Assembly (NCBI GenBank): GCA_038214085.1
Contig: JBBQSF010000025.1
Location: forward strand, 1 to 27,425
Length of the DNA stretch: 27,425 bases
Source: JBBQSF01 sp038214085
GTDB lineage: Bacteria > Bacteroidota > Bacteroidia > Bacteroidales > CG2-30-32-10
Reading direction: 5' to 3'
Shown: positions 1 to 7,531 of the stretch, one piece after another
Layout: the number at the start of each line of letters is the position of its first letter
How positions within the stretch are numbered: the stretch's first letter is position 1
Notes under the pieces: generated by a model
The model's input: the letters and a program-made list of their open reading frames with translations, nothing else
What the model was told of the DNA's origin: nothing
The model's database searches: none
Program-made: the position numbers and the translations under genes

Positions 1-306
1 CTGTGCCAATGCCAGAATCTGAGTTGCTATTAAAATATAATAACGGTTCCATCGATCTATTAATACACCAGCAAATGCAGCAAACAAAAATGTAGGAATC
101 TGACTTGAAAAGCCAACCACCCCCAATACAAAAGCTGAACCTGAAATATGATATACCAGCCAGTAGGTTGCTATTTGTTGCATCCACGTCCCAATGAGTG
201 AAACACTTTGTCCGGCAAAGAAAAGGCGGTAATTTCTGTATTGAAGGGAGCGGAAAATATTTTTTATTCCTGCAAACTTTTTTCTTTTAGTTAACGTGGA
301 CTCCAT
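1..306 (-). CDS. MFS transporter, N-terminal part (cut by window edge)
   Basis: The minus strand reads an open frame from an ATG at 304-306 to the window edge, giving the first 102 residues. It starts with a short charged cytoplasmic tail, then a motif RNYRLFFAGQSVSLIGTWMQ typical of the MFS_3 / EntS-like exporter family, two hydrophobic helices, and the loop GVLIDRWNR, which corresponds to the conserved MFS loop between helices 2 and 3. Family members are inner-membrane proton-driven exporters of siderophores or other small molecules; the substrate cannot be told here. The rest of the protein (roughly 300 residues) lies outside the window. The family call is secure from the motif and helix pattern; the function is inferred only at class level. 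Confidence 0.85.
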   Translation of the reverse strand, partial: MESTLTKRKKFAGIKNIFRSLQYRNYRLFFAGQSVSLIGTWMQQIATYWLVYHISGSAFVLGVVGFSSQIPTFLFAAFAGVLIDRWNRYYILIATQILALAQ

Positions 307-359
307 CAGTATAAATTTCCTAAATTTATTCTTGCAAACATTCTCTATCAGAATTAATG

Positions 360-375
360 CAAATTTACAAATTTA
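360..375 (-). promoter_or_regulatory. Putative tandem -7 elements for the MFS gene
   Basis: On the minus strand TAAATTTG occurs twice in direct succession, at 360-367 and 368-375. Both match the Bacteroidota -7 consensus TAnnTTTG and would give a leader of about 45-55 bases to the ATG at 306. No TTG at the usual -33 distance was found, so which copy is used, or whether either is, is open. Confidence 0.4.
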
Positions 376-450
376 TTGACAAACATTTTATTACATCCAT
401 TTCGAAAAAATCAATTTTCGTAATGTAAACAATGAGGAAATACTAATCCG

Positions 451-1530
451 TTACTCCTTTACAAATTTCTTCATCCCAATTCCATTTGCAGTTTGGACTT
501 TTACGAAATATATTCCGCTTGCAAAGCCAGAAATATCAATACTTGTATGATTTTCAGAAGCAGAAAAACTTTTCAGAATCTGGCCCTGAGTGTTAGAAAT
601 GGTGATTTCTGATTTTTGGGTAAGAGAAATTTCGATGGTATTTGTTGCGGGATTTGGAAACATACCAAATAATTCCGAATCGCTTTCACTAATTCCTGTT
701 GTAGAATTATAACTCTTCATACTTTGTGATTTCAGGAAAATGCCTGAATCGTAAATATAATCACCTACATCAGCAATGGCCATTTTAAGGTGATAGGTTT
801 CGGACGGTGTGACAAAAAGTTTAGCCAGCATAACAACAGTGAACCCATCAAAAACTATTTTCTGTCCGTTCAATGCTTCATTGTCTATGTATAAAAACGA
901 ATAAGCTAGAGAAGCACAACCCCCAGATAGACCAGCGACACCAGCTGTTCCATTATTAATTGTGTTTATCGAAACCGGTAAATTTGTGCCGGGTATGATT
1001 GCAATATTTTCCTTAAAATAATTACCGCCTGAAGGATTTGGACCACTTATAAAAAAGGCAAAAATATCATTGAAAGTGGAACAAACATATTCGGGATATT
1101 CTTCGGAAGCAAAAACATATTGGAATTCGAGAACATTTCCAATAGGAACGAGATCAAACTCCAAAACACTGGCATCATAAGTAGTGCTTCCAAGTAATAT
1201 ATTGTCAAGATCAATGCAACCTGCGCCACCATTGGTAGTGCTTGAATAGGAACTTACAGGACTACTCAAATTGTTAGAATATAAACTGCCCGTAGTCATC
1301 ACAATGCCATTAGACAAACCTAAGTTTGTTGTGTTTCCATTGGCAAATGAGCCCAACGTATAAGGCTCTCCTGTGTATGACACATTGGAAGCAGTAACAC
1401 CGCTCAGAATAAAATTATTTACCATGTTGGTAATTTGAGCTGAATTTGAGCTGGGAGTAACCACCAGTTGTGCATTTACTGAACTTAGAAGTAACCCAAT
1501 ATAAGAACAGATAAAAAATATTTTTTTCAT
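451..1530 (-). CDS. Choice-of-anchor L domain protein with T9SS type A sorting domain
   Basis: A 359-residue secreted protein. It begins MKKIFFICSYIGLLLSSVNAQ, a signal peptide ending in an Ala-Gln site usual in this phylum. Residues about 25-265 form the choice-of-anchor L domain: the block FASEEYPEYVCSTFNDIFAF and the later DSGIFLKSQS are its hallmarks. Residues about 285-359 are a type IX secretion C-terminal domain, with FGMFPNPATN at its start and ISGFASGIYFVKV near its end, so the protein should cross the outer membrane and be attached to or released from the surface. The molecular role of choice-of-anchor L proteins is not well defined; adhesion is plausible. A longer frame begins at 1575, but the putative promoter at 1580-1587 would start transcription inside it and the signal peptide begins at the ATG at 1530, so that start is chosen. 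Confidence 0.9.
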   Translation of the reverse strand: MKKIFFICSYIGLLLSSVNAQLVVTPSSNSAQITNMVNNFILSGVTASNVSYTGEPYTLGSFANGNTTNLGLSNGIVMTTGSLYSNNLSSPVSSYSSTTNGGAGCIDLDNILLGSTTYDASVLEFDLVPIGNVLEFQYVFASEEYPEYVCSTFNDIFAFFISGPNPSGGNYFKENIAIIPGTNLPVSINTINNGTAGVAGLSGGCASLAYSFLYIDNEALNGQKIVFDGFTVVMLAKLFVTPSETYHLKMAIADVGDYIYDSGIFLKSQSMKSYNSTTGISESDSELFGMFPNPATNTIEISLTQKSEITISNTQGQILKSFSASENHTSIDISGFASGIYFVKVQTANGIGMKKFVKE

Positions 1531-1579
1531 AGCTAAATGTTTAAAATATTGATTGCGATATATTACGGTAACCAAACAT

Positions 1580-1587
1580 CAAATATA
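1580..1587 (-). promoter_or_regulatory. Putative -7 element for the choice-of-anchor L gene
   Basis: TATATTTG on the minus strand is an exact match to TAnnTTTG. Transcription would begin near 1573, giving a leader of about 43 bases to the ATG at 1530. This rules against the in-frame ATG at 1575. No clear -33 TTG is present. Confidence 0.5.
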
Positions 1588-1629
1588 AGAAATAATTCGA
1601 TGTATTATTAAAAAAAGAATTATTAATTT

Positions 1630-2217
1630 TCAAAAAGCCCGAACAGCGCGCACATGGCAATTCATGCCCTTTCGGCCGTTGTTGGAATACCCGAAATCGA
1701 AATTGTAAAACCATGCATTGAACCTTCCATATTCTGTCGACGACCAGTAAGTAACTTTTTCTAATGGTGTGCTGGCTTCCTTTCCATCACTATCCAGCAC
1801 CTTGTTTAGCTGATATTTTGTCTGACACAAAAGGCTCAATTCATCAATGGATGGAAGGTACCAGTCGTAATAAATTCCAGTGCCAAAATCGGGATTTGAA
1901 TAATCATCGCAAAGCAATGCTGCGCTAGATTCATGGAGCGATTGCTGAATAATTATTTTCGAGTTTTCAAAGCCATTCCAATCGCTGGCGGCAACGTATC
2001 CATCCTTATTGTTTTTCACATTGCTCCAAATCTGAGCCTTGCTTAAATCTGTTAGACTGCATATCAACCCATGCTGACCAATGGAATCAACATAAAACAC
2101 AATTCCACCGCCATGGAGTTCGCCGATATTATGTTTGTTATTCTGAGCCAGAATTTGATTGGGAAATGAAATGGTTATTACAAAAACCAAAGCGGAAATT
2201 TTAATAAAAAGCTTCAT
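1630..2217 (-). CDS. DUF1566 / Lcl C-terminal-like domain secreted protein
   Basis: A 195-residue protein with a signal peptide (MKLFIKISALVFVITISFPN, cleavage likely after QILAQ). The mature part shows IGELHGGGIVFYVDSIGQHG near its start and ends in WYLPSIDELSLL, YWSSTEYG and CHVRAVRAF, the pattern of the DUF1566 (Lcl C-terminal-like) domain found in many Bacteroidota exported proteins; the fold is related to C-type-lectin-like domains. The biochemical role is unknown. It starts 39 bases after the stop of the lipoprotein gene upstream on the same strand, so the two may be co-transcribed. There is no T9SS tail and no lipobox, so the final location (periplasm or outside) is unclear. Confidence 0.85.
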   Translation of the reverse strand: MKLFIKISALVFVITISFPNQILAQNNKHNIGELHGGGIVFYVDSIGQHGLICSLTDLSKAQIWSNVKNNKDGYVAASDWNGFENSKIIIQQSLHESSAALLCDDYSNPDFGTGIYYDWYLPSIDELSLLCQTKYQLNKVLDSDGKEASTPLEKVTYWSSTEYGRFNAWFYNFDFGYSNNGRKGMNCHVRAVRAF

Positions 2218-2256
2218 AATGAAATTAGTTTGCTAAAACTTTTGAAGAAAAGATTT

Positions 2257-2913
2257 TCACAAAGAAAGAGAAAAAATGTCATTCATTTTAATCTGCTGTT
2301 CAGATTCTCTGCCGTCAATATCGTTTTTGATTTTTAGCCAGACATCCACTTCAATATTCCAAGTTTTATCAGGAAGCATTTTTCCAGTAATTTTTCCCTT
2401 AAATGGATTTTCTCCACTTGCCCAATACAGACCGCCACTTTCGTTGTATTTAAACTGGATATTTCTCAATGCTTCATTCTCAATAATAAATGAGCCTGAA
2501 ACGGTATCAATGATAAATGACAAATCGTTGCTGCTCTGGCTGCAACCAATTCCAGGGGTTCCAGGATAAACTGCACTTCTGTTGAATTCCATTTTTGTTC
2601 CTTTAGCAGAAAAAGTATTTTTGATGACAGCAGGAAGTGGCTTATAATAATAGCTTGTTGTAAAGGTATCTTGAGCAATATCTATCAATTCAGTTTTTTC
2701 TTTATAGGGCTTTTTTGAAATTACCGGGTGATTTTCATTTGCTTTTTTTTCCTGACTTTGTTCTTTAATTGAACTAGAAGAGTCAGAAATTTGCGTTGTA
2801 TCATTTTTGCCGGAAATATTTTCTTGCGATTGATTTTCCATTTTTGATTTATCAACAGACAGACCGCAGGCAGAAAGGAAAACAAGCAATACCGGTATTG
2901 TTATTTTTTTCAT
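2257..2913 (-). CDS. Lipoprotein of unknown function
   Basis: A 218-residue protein beginning MKKITIPVLLVFLSACG. LSAC is a good lipobox with Cys16 as the lipidated residue; Gly follows it, and there is no aspartate at +2. Residues about 20-80 are a low-complexity Ser/Lys/Glu/Gln linker. Residues about 85-218 look like a compact beta-rich domain containing FNRSAVYPGTPGIGCSQSS and a region of alternating polar and hydrophobic residues (FKGKITGKMLPDKTWNIEV). I do not recognise the domain. It has its own putative promoter and lies directly upstream of the DUF1566 gene, so a two-gene unit is likely. A surface or periplasmic lipoprotein role is all that can be supported. Confidence 0.8.
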   Translation of the reverse strand: MKKITIPVLLVFLSACGLSVDKSKMENQSQENISGKNDTTQISDSSSSIKEQSQEKKANENHPVISKKPYKEKTELIDIAQDTFTTSYYYKPLPAVIKNTFSAKGTKMEFNRSAVYPGTPGIGCSQSSNDLSFIIDTVSGSFIIENEALRNIQFKYNESGGLYWASGENPFKGKITGKMLPDKTWNIEVDVWLKIKNDIDGRESEQQIKMNDIFSLSL

Positions 2914-2927
2914 GTTTTTGTTTTTGA

Positions 2928-2935
2928 CAAAATTA
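2928..2935 (-). promoter_or_regulatory. Putative -7 element for the lipoprotein gene
   Basis: TAATTTTG on the minus strand matches TAnnTTTG exactly, 15 bases upstream of the ATG at 2913. A TTG lies 24 bases further upstream (2960-2962), a wider gap than usual. Confidence 0.4.
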
Positions 2936-2972
2936 ATGCCACGCCATTGAATTTTAGGACAAGAAGGGAATA

Positions 2973-4037
2973 TTAAGGAATTACAAAATCGATAATTGTG
3001 TTTGTTTCTGTATTTTTTTCAGCAGAAACAATGATTGTGTTGTTAACATCAGAGCTCATGTAATCGCCGCTCAAGTGATGTTTATCATTATTGATATCAT
3101 TGTAGGAATACAAATAATATTTTCCCGGATGAACATTAGTTATTGTAAATGTTTTTGTTCCTGCAGGCAGATAAACATATTTAGAAAGGAATTTCATGTT
3201 TTCAGGAATGTATTTTATTCCTTGAAAAAGTGATTCGGTGGTGAGCAGAATACAAAGTTCATCGCTGTTTTTAATTATCAGAGTTGAATCAACTGCAATT
3301 TTCACAGTAACACTTCCGGTATAAGGTTGCGACGATGAGTTGTAGGGATCGTTTGAAAGATCAAAGAAGATACTTTCTTTAAGATTCTTAAATGCATCGC
3401 TAAAATCCTTCACCATTATTGGCTGAGGATAATTGAATTTTTTAATTGCGTCAAAAGAAGAAGTGGAATCAGCGCGTTTTGCTTCAAATTGCGAATGCAG
3501 TTGCGGCATTTTTTCTTTATTGAATTTATTGGTATAAACTTTCATCAACATATTGTCGCCAGTAAAAATGAACTCGGAATATGCACGTTTTTTCCCTGAA
3601 ACAAAGTCAACAAAACGATAATAACCTGATGCTTCATTTACTGAATCAATTACTTCGTAAGTTACACAGCATTTTTGAGCAAAACAGCCCTCGGTTCTCA
3701 TGGCTACTTTTAATGTGTTGTTGTATTTAACAATAAAAAAGCTTGTAATATTAACGGTTTGAGAATCGAGCATGGAAAATTGCGACACCTGGCTTGCGGA
3801 AACTGGGCGAAAATCGATATACCAGTTATCGAAACTACCCGCCGGAGTTGAAGAAAAAACTGGTCCGTTCCATAAGCCGGGCAATCGATTCAAAATTCCG
3901 AAGCCCATAACGTTATTGCTATCCGCATTTGCATCAGGTTTTGCCTTGCTATTTCTGACATTTAAGGCAATCCCAAAATTAGGAAAAAGCAGGCTGCAAA
4001 TAAATAAGAATTGAATAACACCCATTTTACGAATCAT
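2973..4037 (-). CDS. Secreted protein of unknown function
   Basis: A 354-residue protein with a signal peptide (MIRKMGVIQFLFICSLLFPN, cleavage near FGIA). I do not recognise the family. The N-terminal half (about 45-190) is beta-rich, with LPGLWNGPVFSSTPAGSFDN and a Cys-rich spot EGCFAQKCCV. The C-terminal part (about 240-354) looks like a small immunoglobulin- or prealbumin-like beta sandwich: VHPGKYYLYSYNDINNDKHH has the Asp/Asn-rich loop common in such domains. No lipobox or T9SS tail is seen. The ATG encoding Met5 is an alternative start. It faces the CapD-like gene across 146 bases. Export is well supported; function is not. Confidence 0.75.
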   Translation of the reverse strand: MIRKMGVIQFLFICSLLFPNFGIALNVRNSKAKPDANADSNNVMGFGILNRLPGLWNGPVFSSTPAGSFDNWYIDFRPVSASQVSQFSMLDSQTVNITSFFIVKYNNTLKVAMRTEGCFAQKCCVTYEVIDSVNEASGYYRFVDFVSGKKRAYSEFIFTGDNMLMKVYTNKFNKEKMPQLHSQFEAKRADSTSSFDAIKKFNYPQPIMVKDFSDAFKNLKESIFFDLSNDPYNSSSQPYTGSVTVKIAVDSTLIIKNSDELCILLTTESLFQGIKYIPENMKFLSKYVYLPAGTKTFTITNVHPGKYYLYSYNDINNDKHHLSGDYMSSDVNNTIIVSAEKNTETNTIIDFVIP

Positions 4038-4083
4038 GCTGAATTAAGTATTTAAAATTATTGCAATTTTTTTTTATGCCGCA

Positions 4084-4117
4084 ATTTACAACTTTTGTAA
4101 ATAACCTTGTTAACAAG
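4084..4117. repeat. Two perfect inverted repeats in a divergent intergenic region
   Basis: ATTTACAA-CTT-TTGTAAAT (4084-4102) is a perfect 8-base inverted repeat with a 3-base loop, and CTTGTTAACAAG (4106-4117) is a perfect 12-base palindrome three bases further on. Both lie between the divergent starts at 4037 and 4184, upstream of the -7 element at 4156. They could be operators or simply AT-rich symmetry. Confidence 0.4.
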
Positions 4118-4155
4118 ATTCAACAATTCATAATTTAGATTCTTATCAAAACTTC

Positions 4156-4163
4156 TATATTTG
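4156..4163 (+). promoter_or_regulatory. Putative -7 element for the CapD-like gene
   Basis: TATATTTG matches TAnnTTTG exactly, 20 bases before the ATG at 4184, so the leader would be only about 14 bases. No proper -33 TTG at the expected distance. Confidence 0.45.
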
Positions 4164-4183
4164 CAATAACGAAAATTTAAGTG

Positions 4184-6058
4184 ATGTTAACATTATTCAA
4201 ACAAAATACACCCCGCTGGATTATTTTTTTAATTGATCTGGTTATTTGCACGTTCTCAGTTGTTCTAGCCTACCTACTCCGTTTCAATTTTTCGATTCCA
4301 GATGTGGAACGTGTAACAATGCCTACAGTAATTCTTACTATTCTCGGAGTAAGAGTAATCAGTTTTTTTATTGTAAAAACGTATGCGGGAATAATTCGGT
4401 ATACATCAACCCGCGATGCTGTAAGAATATTTTTAGTAATAACTTCAGGAAGTTTTCTGTTTGTGATCTACAATGTAATCAATTATTATTTTGTTAACCA
4501 CACCTTCCCTATTCCTTTTTCGATAATAATAATTGACTATTTGTTTACAGTATTTGTAATGAATGCCTTTCGTATTGTAGTTAAAGTGATTTACCTCGAA
4601 ATGCAGAATCCGAGCAAAGCAAAAACATTTGTAATTATATATGGAGCCGGTGAAGCCGGAGTTATTGCTAAACGAGCGATTGACCGTGATGCTGGCACAA
4701 AATACAAAGTGCTCGCATTTATTGATGATGATGCAAAAAAAACAGGCAAAACACTTGAAGGTGTTAACATTTTCAGCAGCGATAAACTGGAAAAACTTTT
4801 GGAAAGCAAAACTGTTGCGCATGTTATTATTTCAATTCAAAACCTTTCGCTGAAACGGAAAAAAGAAATCAGCGAAACCTGTCTTTCACATAACTCAAAA
4901 GTACTTATGGTACCTCCCGTAGGGAACTGGATCAATGGGGAACTTAGTTTTAAACAAATCAAAAAAATTAAAATTGAGGATTTACTCGAAAGAGAAGTTA
5001 TTAAACTTGATAAAAAAGAAATCGCAAGGCAAACTGCAGGAAAAACTATTCTGGTTACGGGAGCTGCAGGATCAATAGGAAGTGAAATTGTACGACAGAT
5101 TTCAACGTATTCTCCTAGAAAAATTATTTTACTTGATCAGGCCGAAACTCCGCTTTTTCACATGGAACTTGAATTGCTGGAGCGTTTTCGTACTACTGAT
5201 TATGAAGTGGTGATTGGCGACGTGCGAAATGCCGAACGTATGGAAAAACTTTTTAGCTCATTTCCTCCTGATATTGTTTATCATGCCGCCGCATATAAGC
5301 ATGTGCCCATGATGGAGAACAATCCTTCGGAAGCTGTACTTACCAATGTGGAGGGTACAAAAATAATTGCTGACCTTGCGCTGAAATACAATACAGAAAA
5401 ATTTGTAATGATTTCAACGGATAAGGCTGTAAGACCTACCAGTGTTATGGGTGCTTCGAAACGTATTGCCGAAATTTACACGCAGTCGCTAAACAAACAT
5501 AACAAAACAAAATTTATTACAACACGTTTTGGAAATGTGCTTGGTTCTAATGGTTCCGTAATTCCCCTTTTTCGTAAACAGATTGAAAAAGGTGGCCCAA
5601 TTACAATTACACATGCTGATGTTACTCGTTATTTTATGACTATTCCAGAAGCATGCCAGCTTGTTCTTGAAGCAGGATCAATGGGAAAAGGTGGTGAAAT
5701 TTTCATTTTCGATATGGGGAAATCCGTTAAGATTGTTGATCTGGCAAAAAAAATGATACAACTTTCAGGATTGACTCTTGGAAAAGACATTCAGATTATA
5801 TACACAGGACTAAGACCTGGAGAAAAACTTTACGAAGAACTGCTGAACGACAAAGAAAATACCTTGCCAACGCATCATCCGCAAATAATGATTGCATGTG
5901 TTAAATTGTACGATCTTGAATTTGTTAACTCAGAAATAGAAGCACTTTGCAACCTTTTCAGAGAGCAAGACAATAAAGCTATTGTTGGAAAGATGAAAGA
6001 AATTGTTCCTGAATTTTTAAGCAACAATTCAGTTTATGAATTGCTAGACAAATCATAA
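4184..6058 (+). CDS. Membrane-bound nucleotide-sugar 4,6-dehydratase (CapD/WbpM/PglF-like)
   Basis: A 624-residue inner-membrane enzyme. Four hydrophobic helices span about residues 10-140, followed by a CoA-binding-like Rossmann domain (IIYGAGEAG near 155) and a C-terminal SDR domain with the NAD-binding motif LVTGAAGSIGSEI near 290. The active site region reads ISTDKAVRPTSVMGASK: the usual catalytic Tyr of SDR enzymes is Met here, as is typical of WbpM/FlaA1-type UDP-GlcNAc C6-dehydratases. Further family blocks are AAAYKHVPMME and RYFMTIPEA. It would make a 4-keto-6-deoxy sugar nucleotide for capsule, O-antigen or protein glycans. The length fits the long membrane-bound family. A GTG at 4181 directly precedes the ATG at 4184; the ATG is preferred. 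No sugar-pathway partner genes adjoin it, though two glycosyltransferases lie about 6-8 kb downstream. Confidence 0.93.
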   Translation: MLTLFKQNTPRWIIFLIDLVICTFSVVLAYLLRFNFSIPDVERVTMPTVILTILGVRVISFFIVKTYAGIIRYTSTRDAVRIFLVITSGSFLFVIYNVINYYFVNHTFPIPFSIIIIDYLFTVFVMNAFRIVVKVIYLEMQNPSKAKTFVIIYGAGEAGVIAKRAIDRDAGTKYKVLAFIDDDAKKTGKTLEGVNIFSSDKLEKLLESKTVAHVIISIQNLSLKRKKEISETCLSHNSKVLMVPPVGNWINGELSFKQIKKIKIEDLLEREVIKLDKKEIARQTAGKTILVTGAAGSIGSEIVRQISTYSPRKIILLDQAETPLFHMELELLERFRTTDYEVVIGDVRNAERMEKLFSSFPPDIVYHAAAYKHVPMMENNPSEAVLTNVEGTKIIADLALKYNTEKFVMISTDKAVRPTSVMGASKRIAEIYTQSLNKHNKTKFITTRFGNVLGSNGSVIPLFRKQIEKGGPITITHADVTRYFMTIPEACQLVLEAGSMGKGGEIFIFDMGKSVKIVDLAKKMIQLSGLTLGKDIQIIYTGLRPGEKLYEELLNDKENTLPTHHPQIMIACVKLYDLEFVNSEIEALCNLFREQDNKAIVGKMKEIVPEFLSNNSVYELLDKS

Positions 6059-6090
6059 TTTCAGAAACAAAGAATCAATAAAAAAAATAT

Positions 6091-6687
6091 TTAAAACCTC
6101 ACTCCGATATTAAATCCTGCTCTTGGAGCAATCCCTTTATATCCTGGCGACATAATATCCGTGGCATTTTGCTTTGAATCTGAGGTCCGGACACCACCTC
6201 CTAAATAGAAATCAAGAAATAATTTCTTAGCAAAAGTGATTTCACTCCCGCCAATAATGCCTAAACCAAATGCACTGAATTCATCAGTGGACTTTTCGTA
6301 AAAAGTTTCATAATAACTTCCATTCCAAACAGAATATCCATTAGAACCTTCAATTTTAAAATACTTTGCTGCAACATAAGGTGCGATATAATAACTTATC
6401 ACTGATTTGCCATTATTTGTGGTCTTGTTCACAACATGGTAACGGTATTGAGCTTCAAAAAGAAAACCTTGTTTTGTCATATTATTATCATCCTTATACA
6501 TTACCGAAGGAATCAATACCAAACTGGAAACCGGAGTAGTATATTGCTCAAAACCTATAGAAAAAGTGCTATTTAAAGCTGGCAAAATCTCGTATCTTAA
6601 AGAATTTTTATATGGTAAAATTGTATCAATTTGTGCATAAGTGCTTAGTGAAACACTACATAGCAAAGCCAAAAATATTTTTTTCAT
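6091..6687 (-). CDS. Outer-membrane beta-barrel protein, tandem paralog 2
   Basis: A 198-residue protein with a signal peptide (MKKIFLALLCSVSLSTYAQ) and then alternating aromatic/polar strands typical of a small eight- to ten-stranded outer-membrane barrel, ending in Phe (NIGVRF), as expected for BAM-folded barrels. It resembles the next gene upstream in plan and in its last third: both have GGG(V/I)R followed by GYKGIAPRAGF or GFKGIAPRLGF. Only 9 bases separate the two genes, so they are probably co-transcribed and arose by duplication. Function is unknown. Confidence 0.8.
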   Translation of the reverse strand: MKKIFLALLCSVSLSTYAQIDTILPYKNSLRYEILPALNSTFSIGFEQYTTPVSSLVLIPSVMYKDDNNMTKQGFLFEAQYRYHVVNKTTNNGKSVISYYIAPYVAAKYFKIEGSNGYSVWNGSYYETFYEKSTDEFSAFGLGIIGGSEITFAKKLFLDFYLGGGVRTSDSKQNATDIMSPGYKGIAPRAGFNIGVRF

Positions 6688-6696
6688 AATACTATT

Positions 6697-7308
6697 TTAA
6701 AAGTTAATACCTAAATCAAATCCTAGCCTGGGTGCAATTCCTTTAAAACCATAATCAAATATATTGTCATTGAATTTCTCAGTATCTGCCAATCGAATAC
6801 CCCCACCCATATAAATATCAATATGAAAGCGCTTATTGATAACGCTATTAATCCCAGTAATAAGACCAAGACTATATGCACTGAATCTGTCTGTAGAATA
6901 AACCTGAACTTCATTACTATAATAATCAGTGTAAAGATCTTTAATTACGAAATACTTATAGGTTAGCTGTGGGGCAACATAAAAATTATTATAGAGATTA
7001 TTATCCAATTTTTCATCAGCTAAAGGATATAGCCTGATTTGAAATTCGCCGGCATATCCTTCAACATAATCTTTAATAGAATAATAGTCGCTGGTCCGCG
7101 ATTTATAAGTGGTACCAAAAGTAAACTGAAAACTTTTTGCAATGTCAGGCCTGTATTCATAGCTTATTTGCATGGTACTCATTAGAAATTGCGGAGGATT
7201 AAACTTTAAAACATGTTTATAAGGACCAGCAATTTTCGAATTTTGTGAATTTCCATAGTAAGAAATAGAAATTAGTCCAATTAGAAGAAATAATCTTACT
7301 TTTTTCAT
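6697..7308 (-). CDS. Outer-membrane beta-barrel protein, tandem paralog 1
   Basis: A 203-residue protein with signal peptide MKKVRLFLLIGLISISYYGN and cleavage likely at NSQ. The rest is a run of predicted beta strands with many Tyr/Phe residues, and the protein ends in Phe (DLGINF). Shared blocks with its downstream neighbour are a central YxYxxxxxxYxxPxxxYKYF-like stretch, DRFSAYSLGLITG versus DEFSAFGLGIIGG, and the GIAPR block near the C-terminus. It is first in the pair and has a good promoter. No specific porin, adhesin or transport role can be read from the sequence. Confidence 0.8.
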   Translation of the reverse strand: MKKVRLFLLIGLISISYYGNSQNSKIAGPYKHVLKFNPPQFLMSTMQISYEYRPDIAKSFQFTFGTTYKSRTSDYYSIKDYVEGYAGEFQIRLYPLADEKLDNNLYNNFYVAPQLTYKYFVIKDLYTDYYSNEVQVYSTDRFSAYSLGLITGINSVINKRFHIDIYMGGGIRLADTEKFNDNIFDYGFKGIAPRLGFDLGINF

Positions 7309-7395
7309 AAGTATTTTTTGTAAAAATAATTAAAATTTAGTCACTGTACTTATTTTTAAACGTCATTCTTCCACAAAATGTATGCAGGATAAAAA

Positions 7396-7423
7396 CAAAT
7401 CTAGATTAATCACTAAAAATCAA
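7396..7423 (-). promoter_or_regulatory. Putative promoter of the tandem barrel-protein genes
   Basis: On the minus strand TTG (7421-7423), a 17-base spacer and TAGATTTG (7396-7403) match the Bacteroidota -33/-7 consensus. The leader to the ATG at 7308 would be about 80 bases. Confidence 0.55.
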
Positions 7424-7531
7424 AGACATTTTTAATTATCATTACTTAAATATATTGATATTGTTACAGAACCAAACACAGCAATAATATTTTATTACTT
7501 CAGGATAAATCATTTTAATTATTTTAGCAGC

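Noticed and set aside
1531..1575. An in-frame ATG at 1575 that would extend the choice-of-anchor L protein by 15 residues
   Set aside because: The extension precedes a clean signal peptide and would start almost at the predicted transcription start site (-7 element at 1580-1587), leaving no leader.
4181..4183. GTG start for the CapD-like gene
   Set aside because: An ATG follows directly at 4184; the difference is one residue and ATG is the commoner start.
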